From: a virus
DNA: 21,918 nucleotides
Direction: 5' to 3' (one strand)
IMG/VR virus record: IMGVR_UViG_3300020439_000097
Coordinates: 1 to 21,918 of that record
Numbering within the stretch: position 1 is the first letter of the stretch; each line of letters begins with the position of its first letter. The notes beneath the pieces were generated by a model. That model saw only the letters and a program-made list of their open reading frames with translations, was not told the DNA's origin and searched no databases. Position numbers and translations under genes: made by a program. Of the stretch, positions 12,846-21,629 are shown in pieces.

Positions 12846-14818
12846 TGAGCAGAGCTGTAACGATACAATCAAACTTTACAACGGGTGAGATAGATCCGTT
12901 ACTAAAATCTCGTATAGATATTAATCAATATTATAATGCATTAGAAGAGGCTAGAAATGTTTTGATACAGCCACAAGGTGGTGTTGAGAGACGACCTGGT
13001 TTACAATTTATTAATGAGATACCAAGTGCTGCATCACCTGGAGATGGATTTAAGTTAGTACCTTTTGAATATTCAACTACACAAAGTTATATGTTGTTAT
13101 TTACAAACAACAGAATGTATGTTTACAAAAATAAAGAATTAGTAACTAATATTAACGGATCTGGTAATGATTATTTAACAACTACTATTGCAGCAGCTAG
13201 AATAGCTAACATGGATTTTGCACAATCAGCAGATACTTTGATTGTTGTAGAAGAGGACATGGCTCCAAAAGAAATTGTTAGAGGTGCAAGTCATAGCTCA
13301 TGGACAATATCAGATATAACATTTGATCATACACCTAAATATCCTTTTACTATTTCTACAACATCTGGAACATCAACTTTAACTCCCTCTGCTGTAGATG
13401 GTAATATAACACTTACAACTGGATCTGCTTTTTTTACAACTGGTTCAAGTCAAGTTGGTCAGTATGTAGAGGCCAATGATGGATTAGGTAGAGCAAGAAT
13501 AACTAATGTAACATCTACTACTGTTGTAGAGGCTATAGTTGAAATACCTTTTTTTAATACAAATGCTATTGCAAGTGGTTCATGGTTTTTAGAAACTGGG
13601 TATGAAGATACTTGGTCCTCAACAAAGGGTTATCCTAGATCAGTAACTTTCCATGAAGGAAGATTATATTTTGGTGGAGCTAAATCTAGACCTAATACTT
13701 TGTTTGCATCTAGAGTAGCAAGATTTTTTGATTTTAATCCAGGTGAAGGATTAGATGATGATGCTATAGAAGTTACAATAGCAACAGATAGTACAAATGC
13801 TATAACTGGTTTATTCTCTGGTAGAGACTTACAAATCTTTACAAAAGGTGCAGAATATTTTTTACCACAGTCTACACTAGATCCTATTACTCCATCTAAT
13901 GTTGTAATCAATGGTGCAACAAGAAGAGGATCTAAAGAAGGTATAAAACCAGTTGGTGCTGAAAGTGGAACTTTATTTATACAAAGAGCTGGTAAGGCAT
14001 TAAGAGAATTTTTATTTAGTGATGTAGAGTTATCATACATATCAAACAATATTTCATTGTTATCTTCTCACTTGCTCAAGTCCCCTAAGTCAATGGCATT
14101 GCGAAAAGCAACATCAACGACTGATGGGGACTTATTGTTATTAGTGAATGATACAGACGGGTCCTTAGTTACTTATTCTATTTTAAGAGGACAAAATGTT
14201 ATTGCTCCAAGTTTAAATACAACAGATGGAACATTTGAAGGTGTAGCTGTAGATGTAGATCAAATCTATGTTGTAGTAAAAAGAACTATTAATAGTGCTA
14301 CAAAATATTATGTAGAAGTTTTAAATGATGACAACACAACAGATTGTGCAAAGTTATTATCTGGTGCAAGTAAACCATCAACAACTACTGTAACTGGATT
14401 AAGTCATCTTCAAGGCAAGACTGTTAAGGTTATAGCTGATGATGCTATGCAATCAGATAAAACAGTTAATGCATCTGGTGAAATTACATTAGACGCAGTA
14501 CCTACAACTTATGTTGAGATAGGATTAAATTATACACCTAGTGTAAAAACCTTACCGGTAGAATTAAAATTACCTAGTGGTAATATTATGGCTCAAAGGA
14601 AAAGAATTGTAGAGGCTACAGCTAATTTATATCTCTCGCAAAATTTAACATTAAATGGTAATGATTTCTTATTTACAGCCGGTGATTTTTTTACTGGAAA
14701 AAAAAGAAGGAAACCAATGTTAGGATATGATAAAGAAGGACAGATGACATTTTCCCAGTCTCAACCTTTATTTTTTACATTATTGGGAATAGAATTTAAA
14801 GTGAGTGTAGGACAGTAA
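12845..14818 (+). CDS. Tail tubular protein B (T7 gp12-like nozzle)
   Basis: This encodes 657 residues (T7 gp12 has 794). The N-terminus (QSNFTTGEIDPLLKSRIDIN at residues 8-27, then LIQPQGGVERRPGLQFI) is diagnostic of the podoviral tail nozzle. The interior is beta-rich (KSRPNTLFASRVARFFDFN, then GRDLQIFTKGAEYFL), as expected of its propeller domains. Six copies form the tail tip that opens for DNA ejection. No SD is evident, so translation probably depends on the TAATG overlap with tail tube A. A stretch near 14060-14180 is richer in G/C-ending codons than its surroundings. Confidence 0.93.
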   Translation: MSRAVTIQSNFTTGEIDPLLKSRIDINQYYNALEEARNVLIQPQGGVERRPGLQFINEIPSAASPGDGFKLVPFEYSTTQSYMLLFTNNRMYVYKNKELVTNINGSGNDYLTTTIAAARIANMDFAQSADTLIVVEEDMAPKEIVRGASHSSWTISDITFDHTPKYPFTISTTSGTSTLTPSAVDGNITLTTGSAFFTTGSSQVGQYVEANDGLGRARITNVTSTTVVEAIVEIPFFNTNAIASGSWFLETGYEDTWSSTKGYPRSVTFHEGRLYFGGAKSRPNTLFASRVARFFDFNPGEGLDDDAIEVTIATDSTNAITGLFSGRDLQIFTKGAEYFLPQSTLDPITPSNVVINGATRRGSKEGIKPVGAESGTLFIQRAGKALREFLFSDVELSYISNNISLLSSHLLKSPKSMALRKATSTTDGDLLLLVNDTDGSLVTYSILRGQNVIAPSLNTTDGTFEGVAVDVDQIYVVVKRTINSATKYYVEVLNDDNTTDCAKLLSGASKPSTTTVTGLSHLQGKTVKVIADDAMQSDKTVNASGEITLDAVPTTYVEIGLNYTPSVKTLPVELKLPSGNIMAQRKRIVEATANLYLSQNLTLNGNDFLFTAGDFFTGKKRRKPMLGYDKEGQMTFSQSQPLFFTLLGIEFKVSVGQ

Positions 14819-14819
14819 T

Positions 14820-15308
14820 ATGGCAAATCCATTTGTATACATAGCAGTTATAGCATCAATGGGAAAAGCATACGCAACTTATCAAGCTGGTATGGCCCAA
14901 AAAGCATATTATGATGGCAAGGCTGATTTTGCTAAACTTCAATATAAAGAAAAACAAATTGAGGCTAAAGAGGCTGGAGTAGAGGCATTAAAAGAAACTA
15001 ACAAAGCATTGTCTACAATTATAGCTAAAGCTGCTGCTGGAGGAACTTTACCAGAAGAAGGATCTAATCTTGTTGCACAAACAATGTCAATTAGAGAAGG
15101 TGCAGAAGATTTTCAAATGGCAAAACTTAATGAAGAGATTATTCAAAATTTAGGATTGATAGAATTTAAAAACTTAAAACAAGCTGGTAAGATAGCTAAA
15201 CAAGCTGGTATTATGAGTGCTATATTTGGTTTAGGTACAGACATAGGACAGATAGGTATGAAAACTTATACTCCTCCTAAAGATACAAACAAAAAGGATT
15301 TAGCATAA
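14820..15308 (+). CDS. Internal virion protein (T7 gp14-like position)
   Basis: This encodes 162 residues and is Ala/Lys-rich. A hydrophobic N-terminus (FVYIAVIASMGKAYATYQAG, 5-24) is followed by a long amphipathic helix (ADFAKLQYKEKQIEAKEAGV) and a second hydrophobic patch (AGIMSAIFGLGTDIG, about 128-142). This is the pattern of the first ejection protein, gp14 of T7, which enters the host outer membrane and starts the DNA channel. The assignment rests on architecture and on position directly after the tail nozzle. The start lies one base after the previous stop, and the end overlaps the next gene as GCATAATG. Confidence 0.8.
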   Translation: MANPFVYIAVIASMGKAYATYQAGMAQKAYYDGKADFAKLQYKEKQIEAKEAGVEALKETNKALSTIIAKAAAGGTLPEEGSNLVAQTMSIREGAEDFQMAKLNEEIIQNLGLIEFKNLKQAGKIAKQAGIMSAIFGLGTDIGQIGMKTYTPPKDTNKKDLA

Positions 15309-17245
15309 TGGGAGTAAGAAAACAATTTCCTGGAGGAATGGTAAAAGGTGTTAGTATACCTGGACAAAGTTTTTCTAACTTTCAACAAGCATCATCTAGT
15401 TTCAATACATTAGCAAGTAAATTAGATCGTATGGTTAACTTTGCTGTTAGTGAAGGTGAGAAAGTTGCTGTTGCTCAAGGTGCTGAGTATGCTGCTGCTA
15501 ATCCTATATCGGTCCAACAATATTATGATGCTAATCCAGAAGAAAGAGAAAAAATGGTGGGAGGTGATAAGTACACTTCTTACGGCAAAGCATTAAGAGC
15601 AGCACAGATAAATTTTCTAGCTACAGACTTAGCAATCAAAGCTGAGAAAGATATGGTTAAATTAAAAACTATAGCTGTTGGTTCTAATATGGATGTTGAA
15701 ATGTATGAGGCTGGTTTAGATGGAATTGTAAAAGGATATACAGATGCAATGGCTGATACTGATGCAGAGGCAGCAATATCTGTAAAAGCTAAAATAGCAT
15801 CTTCAGCTAATACTTATTATACATCTTACCTTGATGATAAAATCAAAGATTACAAATCACAACAAAAATTAAATGCTATTGAGTATGGAGAAACTAAAAT
15901 AGCTCAAATATCAGATGAACTAAAAGCTGGTGTTGAAAGATCATTGTTATTAGATACCGGTGAAGATTATGAAGAATTTGATATTGATAAACATTTTGCA
16001 ATTAAGAAAGAACAATATCTTGCAGAACTAAAAAAGAAAGATCCAGGCAAAGAATATATAAAAGGATGGATTGCTAGATGGGATGCTGAAGTTATACAAG
16101 AAAAGAAAAATTATATGTATAGCAAATATGTTAATACAGATGAAAACTTGTCAAGCACAATAAAAGCAAGAGCAATATATAAGGAAGTACAAAATGGTAA
16201 TTTTGAAGGTAACAAAGAATTACAAAAAATATTTAATAGCTTAGACGATGAAGAGAAAAAAGATTTTGTAAATCAAGTTAGAGATTGGAGAAACAATTTA
16301 ATTGACGATAAAAAAATAGAACAAGAAGATGATGAAAGAGATTTAACACAAACTAAATCTACTTTTATGAAACAATATTTAGAGTATGAAGAAAATAATG
16401 ATGTAGCCGGTGCTAAAAAATTAATTAAAGATGCTTATGCTATTGATGAAAAGTTAGGTAATGAATTAAAAGTATTATTTAATACAGAAAAAGAAGAAGG
16501 TAAATTCTTTAATCAAGAAACAAAAGACGATTTATATTTTGATTATTTGCAAAATAAACTTAGCCAACAAGAAGTTTTTGATGCAGCTAAAGAAGGATTA
16601 ATATCTAGAGAAACAGCATTAGATTTAACTAGCAGATTAGCTACAAAAAATAGTGCTATTTATACAAAAGCAGATTTAGAACTTAGAAGATTATTAGGTG
16701 TACCAGAACCAGAGGCAATAAATTCTTCTATATTAAAATCTAAAAAATACAGAGAGTATATTAGAGCATCTGGTGAGCTTATAAAATATTATAATAAAAA
16801 TTCTATGAACCAAAGTTTAACTGGTGAAACTTTATTACAATATGCTCAAGGTTTAGTTACTACACAAAAAACAACTGATATAGAAAAAGAAGAATTTAAA
16901 AATAATGCATTAGAAATTATTGGTACTTCTCCACAAGGATTTAATCTTGATAGCTCAGACTGGGAAAATTATTTTAGAAATTTTTATAATAAAAATTATA
17001 CATCTGCTAGTTATGATTTCTTTGATTTTAATGATAAAGGAAAATTAGATTTATTAATTAAAGAATTAAAAGAACTTAAATTAATGAAACCAGGTACAAG
17101 ATATAAACCTGGAACTGTTCCACCAAGTCAATTAGAAGTTGGATCTGGTGTTCCATTAGTAGGTACAGATAAATTTGAAAGACCTAATGGTATAACAGAT
17201 GATCAATTAGATATATTAATAACTAGATTGGAAGATTTAAAATAA
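15308..17245 (+). CDS. Internal virion / ejection protein (T7 gp15-like position)
   Basis: This encodes 645 residues (T7 gp15 has 747), almost entirely helical and charged. It begins MGVRKQFPGGMVKGVSIPGQ, then FQQASSSFNTLASKLDRMVN and GAEYAAANPISVQQYYDANP, a pattern common to the second ejection protein of podoviruses. In T7, gp15 forms the periplasmic part of the DNA-translocating tube. No membrane segment or enzyme motif is visible. The assignment uses size, composition and order (between the gp14-like and the two following internal proteins). TAATG overlaps lie on both sides. Confidence 0.82.
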   Translation: MGVRKQFPGGMVKGVSIPGQSFSNFQQASSSFNTLASKLDRMVNFAVSEGEKVAVAQGAEYAAANPISVQQYYDANPEEREKMVGGDKYTSYGKALRAAQINFLATDLAIKAEKDMVKLKTIAVGSNMDVEMYEAGLDGIVKGYTDAMADTDAEAAISVKAKIASSANTYYTSYLDDKIKDYKSQQKLNAIEYGETKIAQISDELKAGVERSLLLDTGEDYEEFDIDKHFAIKKEQYLAELKKKDPGKEYIKGWIARWDAEVIQEKKNYMYSKYVNTDENLSSTIKARAIYKEVQNGNFEGNKELQKIFNSLDDEEKKDFVNQVRDWRNNLIDDKKIEQEDDERDLTQTKSTFMKQYLEYEENNDVAGAKKLIKDAYAIDEKLGNELKVLFNTEKEEGKFFNQETKDDLYFDYLQNKLSQQEVFDAAKEGLISRETALDLTSRLATKNSAIYTKADLELRRLLGVPEPEAINSSILKSKKYREYIRASGELIKYYNKNSMNQSLTGETLLQYAQGLVTTQKTTDIEKEEFKNNALEIIGTSPQGFNLDSSDWENYFRNFYNKNYTSASYDFFDFNDKGKLDLLIKELKELKLMKPGTRYKPGTVPPSQLEVGSGVPLVGTDKFERPNGITDDQLDILITRLEDLK

Positions 17246-18666
17246 TGAATGATTTAGAAAAAGCATACATTAATTATTTAGATAGCTTAGAAGTTGATAG
17301 TGTACTTACAAAGGATGGTTACACTATAAATAAAAAAGGTTATGAAATATTTGGTGTTAATCTAGAAGAGGCTGAGAAGGGTGCAGAAAAAGTATCTGAG
17401 GTTATGTCAGATATAGGGACCGGTATAAAAAGAGGTGGAGCTAAATTAGTTGAAGGTGCTGGATCTCTTGCATTAGCTGGATTAGAAAAATTAGATTTAA
17501 TCTCAGATGGATCTGTACAAAAATTTGGTGAGTTTTTTGCTAAAGAAGTTTATCCAAGAATGGGAGAGACAAAAGGATTACCTGGAGACTTAACAGAAGG
17601 AGTTGTACAATTTCTTACTCCAGGTGTCGGATATTATAAATTATTTGGTACATTAATGAAAGTACCTAAAACTGCTAGTACAATAAGAAAGTTTTTAAAT
17701 AATGTAGGAAAAGTTACAGCAGCAGAGGCAGCAGCAGTTGGTACAGCTCAAGTAGCTGGTGATCCAAACTTTGCTGGTTTTTTAGTAGAGCTTTTAGATA
17801 TAGATATAGAAAAAGCAAATGGCCTTACAAAAGAGTTTGCAACATTTTTAACTACACCAGAAACATCTAAAAATGCAGATGCAGTATTAAAAGATAAAGT
17901 AAAAGCAATAGTTACTGATACACCAGTAGCTTGGGCAGCAGAAGGTTTAGTAGCTTTTGCAAAAATATTAAAAGGTATAAAAGGTGATCCTAAAATAGAA
18001 GAAGAAGTATTTGATATTAATAATCCACCTCCAGGTGCTATTGAAGAACCAATGCCACAAAGAGGAGATCCAGATTTTCAAGAAACAGTAACAGATCCTA
18101 ACGCAGATATTAAACAAGAATTAAAGGATGATATAACTGCACAACTAAAAATGGATGATGTATCTAGTTTATTTAATACAATTACTAAAAACCCAGAAGG
18201 ATTTTCTGTTACAATAAATGGCAAAACTCCGGCAGATTTAGGGTATGAAGGTGGCTATATGGTAGCACCTTTGAAACAAACTGAAATAGTGTTTGATAGT
18301 AAAACATTTAGTAATGCAGATGTTGAAAAACTACTAGATAATGTAGAGGCTTTAGAAAAAACATTAGATGGTAGATATGCTGAAGTTTATGCTGGTGGAT
18401 GGTTAGAAAATGGTAAATATTATCTAGATGCATCTGTTAGAATTGACAACCTAGATGATGCTCTGTATATTGCCCAGAGTGGAAATCAATTAGGAATATT
18501 TGACTTAAAGGAGTTTAAAACCATTGACACAAAAGAAGGCATCGAACAGCTCAAACAAACTGGATCTTATAGCTCTACCAAAGACAGCAAACAGAGAGCA
18601 GAGACGAAAGCTATTGGTGAAGGCTTTGAAAAAGCAAGGATGGAAACTGAGGGAGGATCCGAATGA
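17245..18666 (+). CDS. Internal virion-associated protein with C-terminal beta-rich domain
   Basis: This encodes 473 residues. Residues 1-240 are Ala/Gly-rich helices (GIKRGGAKLVEGAGSLALAG, VQFLTPGVGYYKLFGTLMKV), suggesting membrane-active or tube-forming segments. Residues about 250-310 are an acidic linker. Residues about 318-445 form a separate alpha/beta domain: GYMVAPLKQTEIVF, then YAEVYAGGWLENGKYYLDAS and DDALYIAQSGNQLGIFDLKE. I recall this GGW...GKxYLD...AxxxAxxxNQxxIFD pattern as a recurring domain in large phage proteins, with unknown function. The position between gp15- and gp16-like genes makes it an ejection-complex partner. It overlaps the next gene by ATGA. Its last 80 codons are richer in C-ending codons than the rest. 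Confidence 0.7.
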   Translation: MNDLEKAYINYLDSLEVDSVLTKDGYTINKKGYEIFGVNLEEAEKGAEKVSEVMSDIGTGIKRGGAKLVEGAGSLALAGLEKLDLISDGSVQKFGEFFAKEVYPRMGETKGLPGDLTEGVVQFLTPGVGYYKLFGTLMKVPKTASTIRKFLNNVGKVTAAEAAAVGTAQVAGDPNFAGFLVELLDIDIEKANGLTKEFATFLTTPETSKNADAVLKDKVKAIVTDTPVAWAAEGLVAFAKILKGIKGDPKIEEEVFDINNPPPGAIEEPMPQRGDPDFQETVTDPNADIKQELKDDITAQLKMDDVSSLFNTITKNPEGFSVTINGKTPADLGYEGGYMVAPLKQTEIVFDSKTFSNADVEKLLDNVEALEKTLDGRYAEVYAGGWLENGKYYLDASVRIDNLDDALYIAQSGNQLGIFDLKEFKTIDTKEGIEQLKQTGSYSSTKDSKQRAETKAIGEGFEKARMETEGGSE

Positions 18667-21629
18667 TACCAAAGGACAACCTTCTCAACAAGGATAATAA
18701 ATTAGAAGATAAAGATCTTACTTTTCTAGATCAAGTTTTACCAGAACCAAAACCTTTAGTACCAGATACATCTGAAGATAAATCTATTGAAACTGTAGAA
18801 AGTGAAAAAGAATATATTGAACCTCAAGAACAAGAGGAAATTCTTTTAGCTGGACCAATCCCTAAAAATTTTAAAATAAAAAAGAAAACTCTTACAGATA
18901 AGAGTGCAGATGATTTGACTAATAAAGAATTAGGAGATCAACAACAAGAGCAATTAAAAACAAAAACAGAAGGAGAGACTTTTGTATTTGAACAAGGAAC
19001 TGGTAAAGCAATATTTTCTGATTTTACAGATGAGCAAATGCTTGACATTGAAAAATCATTACAAAAATTTGGTTTAGGTGATTTAGATCCAACAAAAAAA
19101 AGATCTTTAAAATTTATATTTGATGAGCTTGATGCAGATATAAAAGGAAACAAATTATTAGATACAAACAAATTTTCAGATTTAGTTACAAAATTTATTC
19201 CTAAAGGAAAAACAACTACTATTAAAGATATAATGGAAGAGGCATCTAATCTTAATAGATCTGATGTTTATATGAAACTTCTAAAATTAAAAGAAGGCCA
19301 AACTGTTGATATACCTACAATGGTCCGAGGTGTTATGGAGGCAAAACTTTTATATATTAAATTAAGAGACATAGGATTAAGAGCAGCAGAAGGTAAATTT
19401 ACAGAATTAGATAAACAACAATTTTATCAACTATATAGATTATGGGGTTCTCTGTATGCAAAAACAGCCGGAGATATTAGCTCTAGAGCATCTGGAATGA
19501 GAGTAATACAATCTATTGATAAACCTACAAAAGAAGGTGCTGAAGATATTATAAAATTATTAGAAGATGAAATGGGAGCAGATTTTTCAGATGAAGGTTT
19601 CCAAAGATTTACTCAAGCATTTGTTGAGCTAAAACCATTTCAAGCTGGTAAGATGGTTAAAGATAGTTATGGTAAAAAACTTAGAGATGCTTGGGCAGAA
19701 GTCTGGGTTAACTCAATGTTATCTTCTCCAATAACTCATGCTGTCAATGTTGTAGGTAACACTACATTTAATTTATTAAGAATATCTGAATATGCTATTG
19801 CTGCTGGTATTAATAAAGTACCAGGATTAGGTGGTCCAGATGGTGTAGCTTTTTCTGAAGTTATGCAAATGATTATGTCAATGAAAACCGGCACAAGATT
19901 AGGTTTTGAAAACATGACAAAGGCTATAAAAAGTGGAGGCCAAGTACAAACAACAAAATTAGATTTAAGAAAAACAAATGCTTTTGGTAAACGATTATTA
20001 CCAGAAGGTATGCAAAATAATTTTTATGGTAAATCTTTAGAGTTTATGGGCTCTATGTACAGACTACCTGGTACTGCATTAGTAGCAGAAGATGAATTTA
20101 TGAAGGGTATTTTGTATAGAATGGAATTAGAAAGAATAGGTAAAGTAAAATATAATGAACATTTAAAATTAAATCCAGGTGATGTTGATGGTGCTGAAAA
20201 AGCATTTTTAGATACAGTTAATAATCCTAACAATGCTACAGTTGATGAGGCTCAACAATTTGCATTAGAAGGTACATTCCAACAAGAATTACCAGATGGT
20301 GTTTTAAAAAAATTTCAATCTGTATTTAATATTCCAGAAATGAAATTATTTGTTCCATTTTATAAAACAATCACAAACATATTTTTAGAAAGCAGCAAAA
20401 GAAATCCAGTTATAATGGCTCCTTTTATTGCTGGTAATCCTAAATTAAAAGCAGACTTTTTAGGTAAAAATGGAAAAAGAGCACAACAATTAATGTTAGC
20501 TAAATTATCTACTGGTACTTCTTTAATGGTAGGTTTTGGTATGTATGCTTATGGTGTTAATCAAAATAGTAGTGATTTTATGATAACGGGTATGGCTCCA
20601 TATAATAAAAAAGAAAGAGAAATGTTTTACAGAGAAGGATTACAACCATACTCATTATGTGAAAAAAAAGGTAACACTTTTAAATGTACATCGTATTCAA
20701 GATTTGACCCAGTATCATCTTTGTTAGCTATCTCTGCTGATTTTGCATACTTATCAAGTAGGCCAGATCAATATGGTAGAGTAGGTTATGGAAATGAAAT
20801 GGCTAATATGGCTGCTGCTGCATTAGGATCTATATTTCCATATTTAACACAACAACCATTTTTAACTGGACTACAAGAAATATCTAGAGTGTTTCAACCA
20901 GGTGCATTTGATCCAGCAAATGTTGGTGGTTCAGCTTTTGCATTTTTAACAGAGAAAGTTTCTGAAGGTGCATTGGCTTTAGTGCCAGGAAACTTAGGAA
21001 GTTTTGGTAGATATTTACAAAGGATGCAAGATAATACAATTTATCAAACAGATATTACTGCATCTCAAGATGCATGGTACAGAGAAACTTTTGGAGAGAA
21101 TGAAGATATACCTTTACCAATTAGAAAATTCTATAAGGCTTATAATGGTATGATGTTGCAAAGCCCATTCTTTAATGAAAAATTAAGACCTAAATTAAAT
21201 TTTTGGGGTGAACCAATTAAAGGACCAGAGCAAGGTTATTTATCACCTATTAGAGTTAAAAATTCTAAATACAAAAAAGTAGATGAAATGTTAGTTAAGT
21301 TAGGTTTTGGTATTGCAATGCCTAGAGCATATATAGCTGGAATACCATTAAACCAAGATGAGTATTATCAATATATAAAACTAATGAATAAAAACAACGA
21401 AATGTTAGATGAATTAAATACATTGGTATTAGACCCAGACTTCCTTACTACATCTATAGAAGATCCAGATACTGCTTTAAACGACATACAAAGTGTTGTA
21501 GAAGGATTTAGACAAGAGGCACAAGAATTATTTTTATCAGATCCTAAGAATAAAAATTTCTTAGCAAGAAAAACAAAGATTGATAATATGAAAAATGAAA
21601 GAATTAAAAAGAGGTTACAAAATAATTAA
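18663..21629 (+). CDS. Large internal virion / DNA-ejection protein (T7 gp16-like position)
   Basis: This encodes 988 residues (T7 gp16 has 1318). Residues 1-110 are acidic and disordered. Residues about 115-350 are helical. SPITHAVNVVGNT (about 355-367) matches a motif I know from very large marine phage ejection proteins. Hydrophobic segments occur near 617-632 (GTSLMVGFGMYAYGV) and around 700-740. No lysozyme-type catalytic motif (as in the T7 gp16 transglycosylase domain) is visible, so cell-wall opening must lie elsewhere. It probably forms the inner-membrane end of the DNA channel. The stop overlaps the tail fibre start as TAATG. Confidence 0.82.
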   Translation: MIPKDNLLNKDNKLEDKDLTFLDQVLPEPKPLVPDTSEDKSIETVESEKEYIEPQEQEEILLAGPIPKNFKIKKKTLTDKSADDLTNKELGDQQQEQLKTKTEGETFVFEQGTGKAIFSDFTDEQMLDIEKSLQKFGLGDLDPTKKRSLKFIFDELDADIKGNKLLDTNKFSDLVTKFIPKGKTTTIKDIMEEASNLNRSDVYMKLLKLKEGQTVDIPTMVRGVMEAKLLYIKLRDIGLRAAEGKFTELDKQQFYQLYRLWGSLYAKTAGDISSRASGMRVIQSIDKPTKEGAEDIIKLLEDEMGADFSDEGFQRFTQAFVELKPFQAGKMVKDSYGKKLRDAWAEVWVNSMLSSPITHAVNVVGNTTFNLLRISEYAIAAGINKVPGLGGPDGVAFSEVMQMIMSMKTGTRLGFENMTKAIKSGGQVQTTKLDLRKTNAFGKRLLPEGMQNNFYGKSLEFMGSMYRLPGTALVAEDEFMKGILYRMELERIGKVKYNEHLKLNPGDVDGAEKAFLDTVNNPNNATVDEAQQFALEGTFQQELPDGVLKKFQSVFNIPEMKLFVPFYKTITNIFLESSKRNPVIMAPFIAGNPKLKADFLGKNGKRAQQLMLAKLSTGTSLMVGFGMYAYGVNQNSSDFMITGMAPYNKKEREMFYREGLQPYSLCEKKGNTFKCTSYSRFDPVSSLLAISADFAYLSSRPDQYGRVGYGNEMANMAAAALGSIFPYLTQQPFLTGLQEISRVFQPGAFDPANVGGSAFAFLTEKVSEGALALVPGNLGSFGRYLQRMQDNTIYQTDITASQDAWYRETFGENEDIPLPIRKFYKAYNGMMLQSPFFNEKLRPKLNFWGEPIKGPEQGYLSPIRVKNSKYKKVDEMLVKLGFGIAMPRAYIAGIPLNQDEYYQYIKLMNKNNEMLDELNTLVLDPDFLTTSIEDPDTALNDIQSVVEGFRQEAQELFLSDPKNKNFLARKTKIDNMKNERIKKRLQNN

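Noticed and set aside
13630-14049. 139-residue minus-strand frame inside tail tube B
   Set aside because: It is a long frame but fully antisense to a well-recognised gene, with no SD and Ser/Leu-rich composition typical of a mirror frame.
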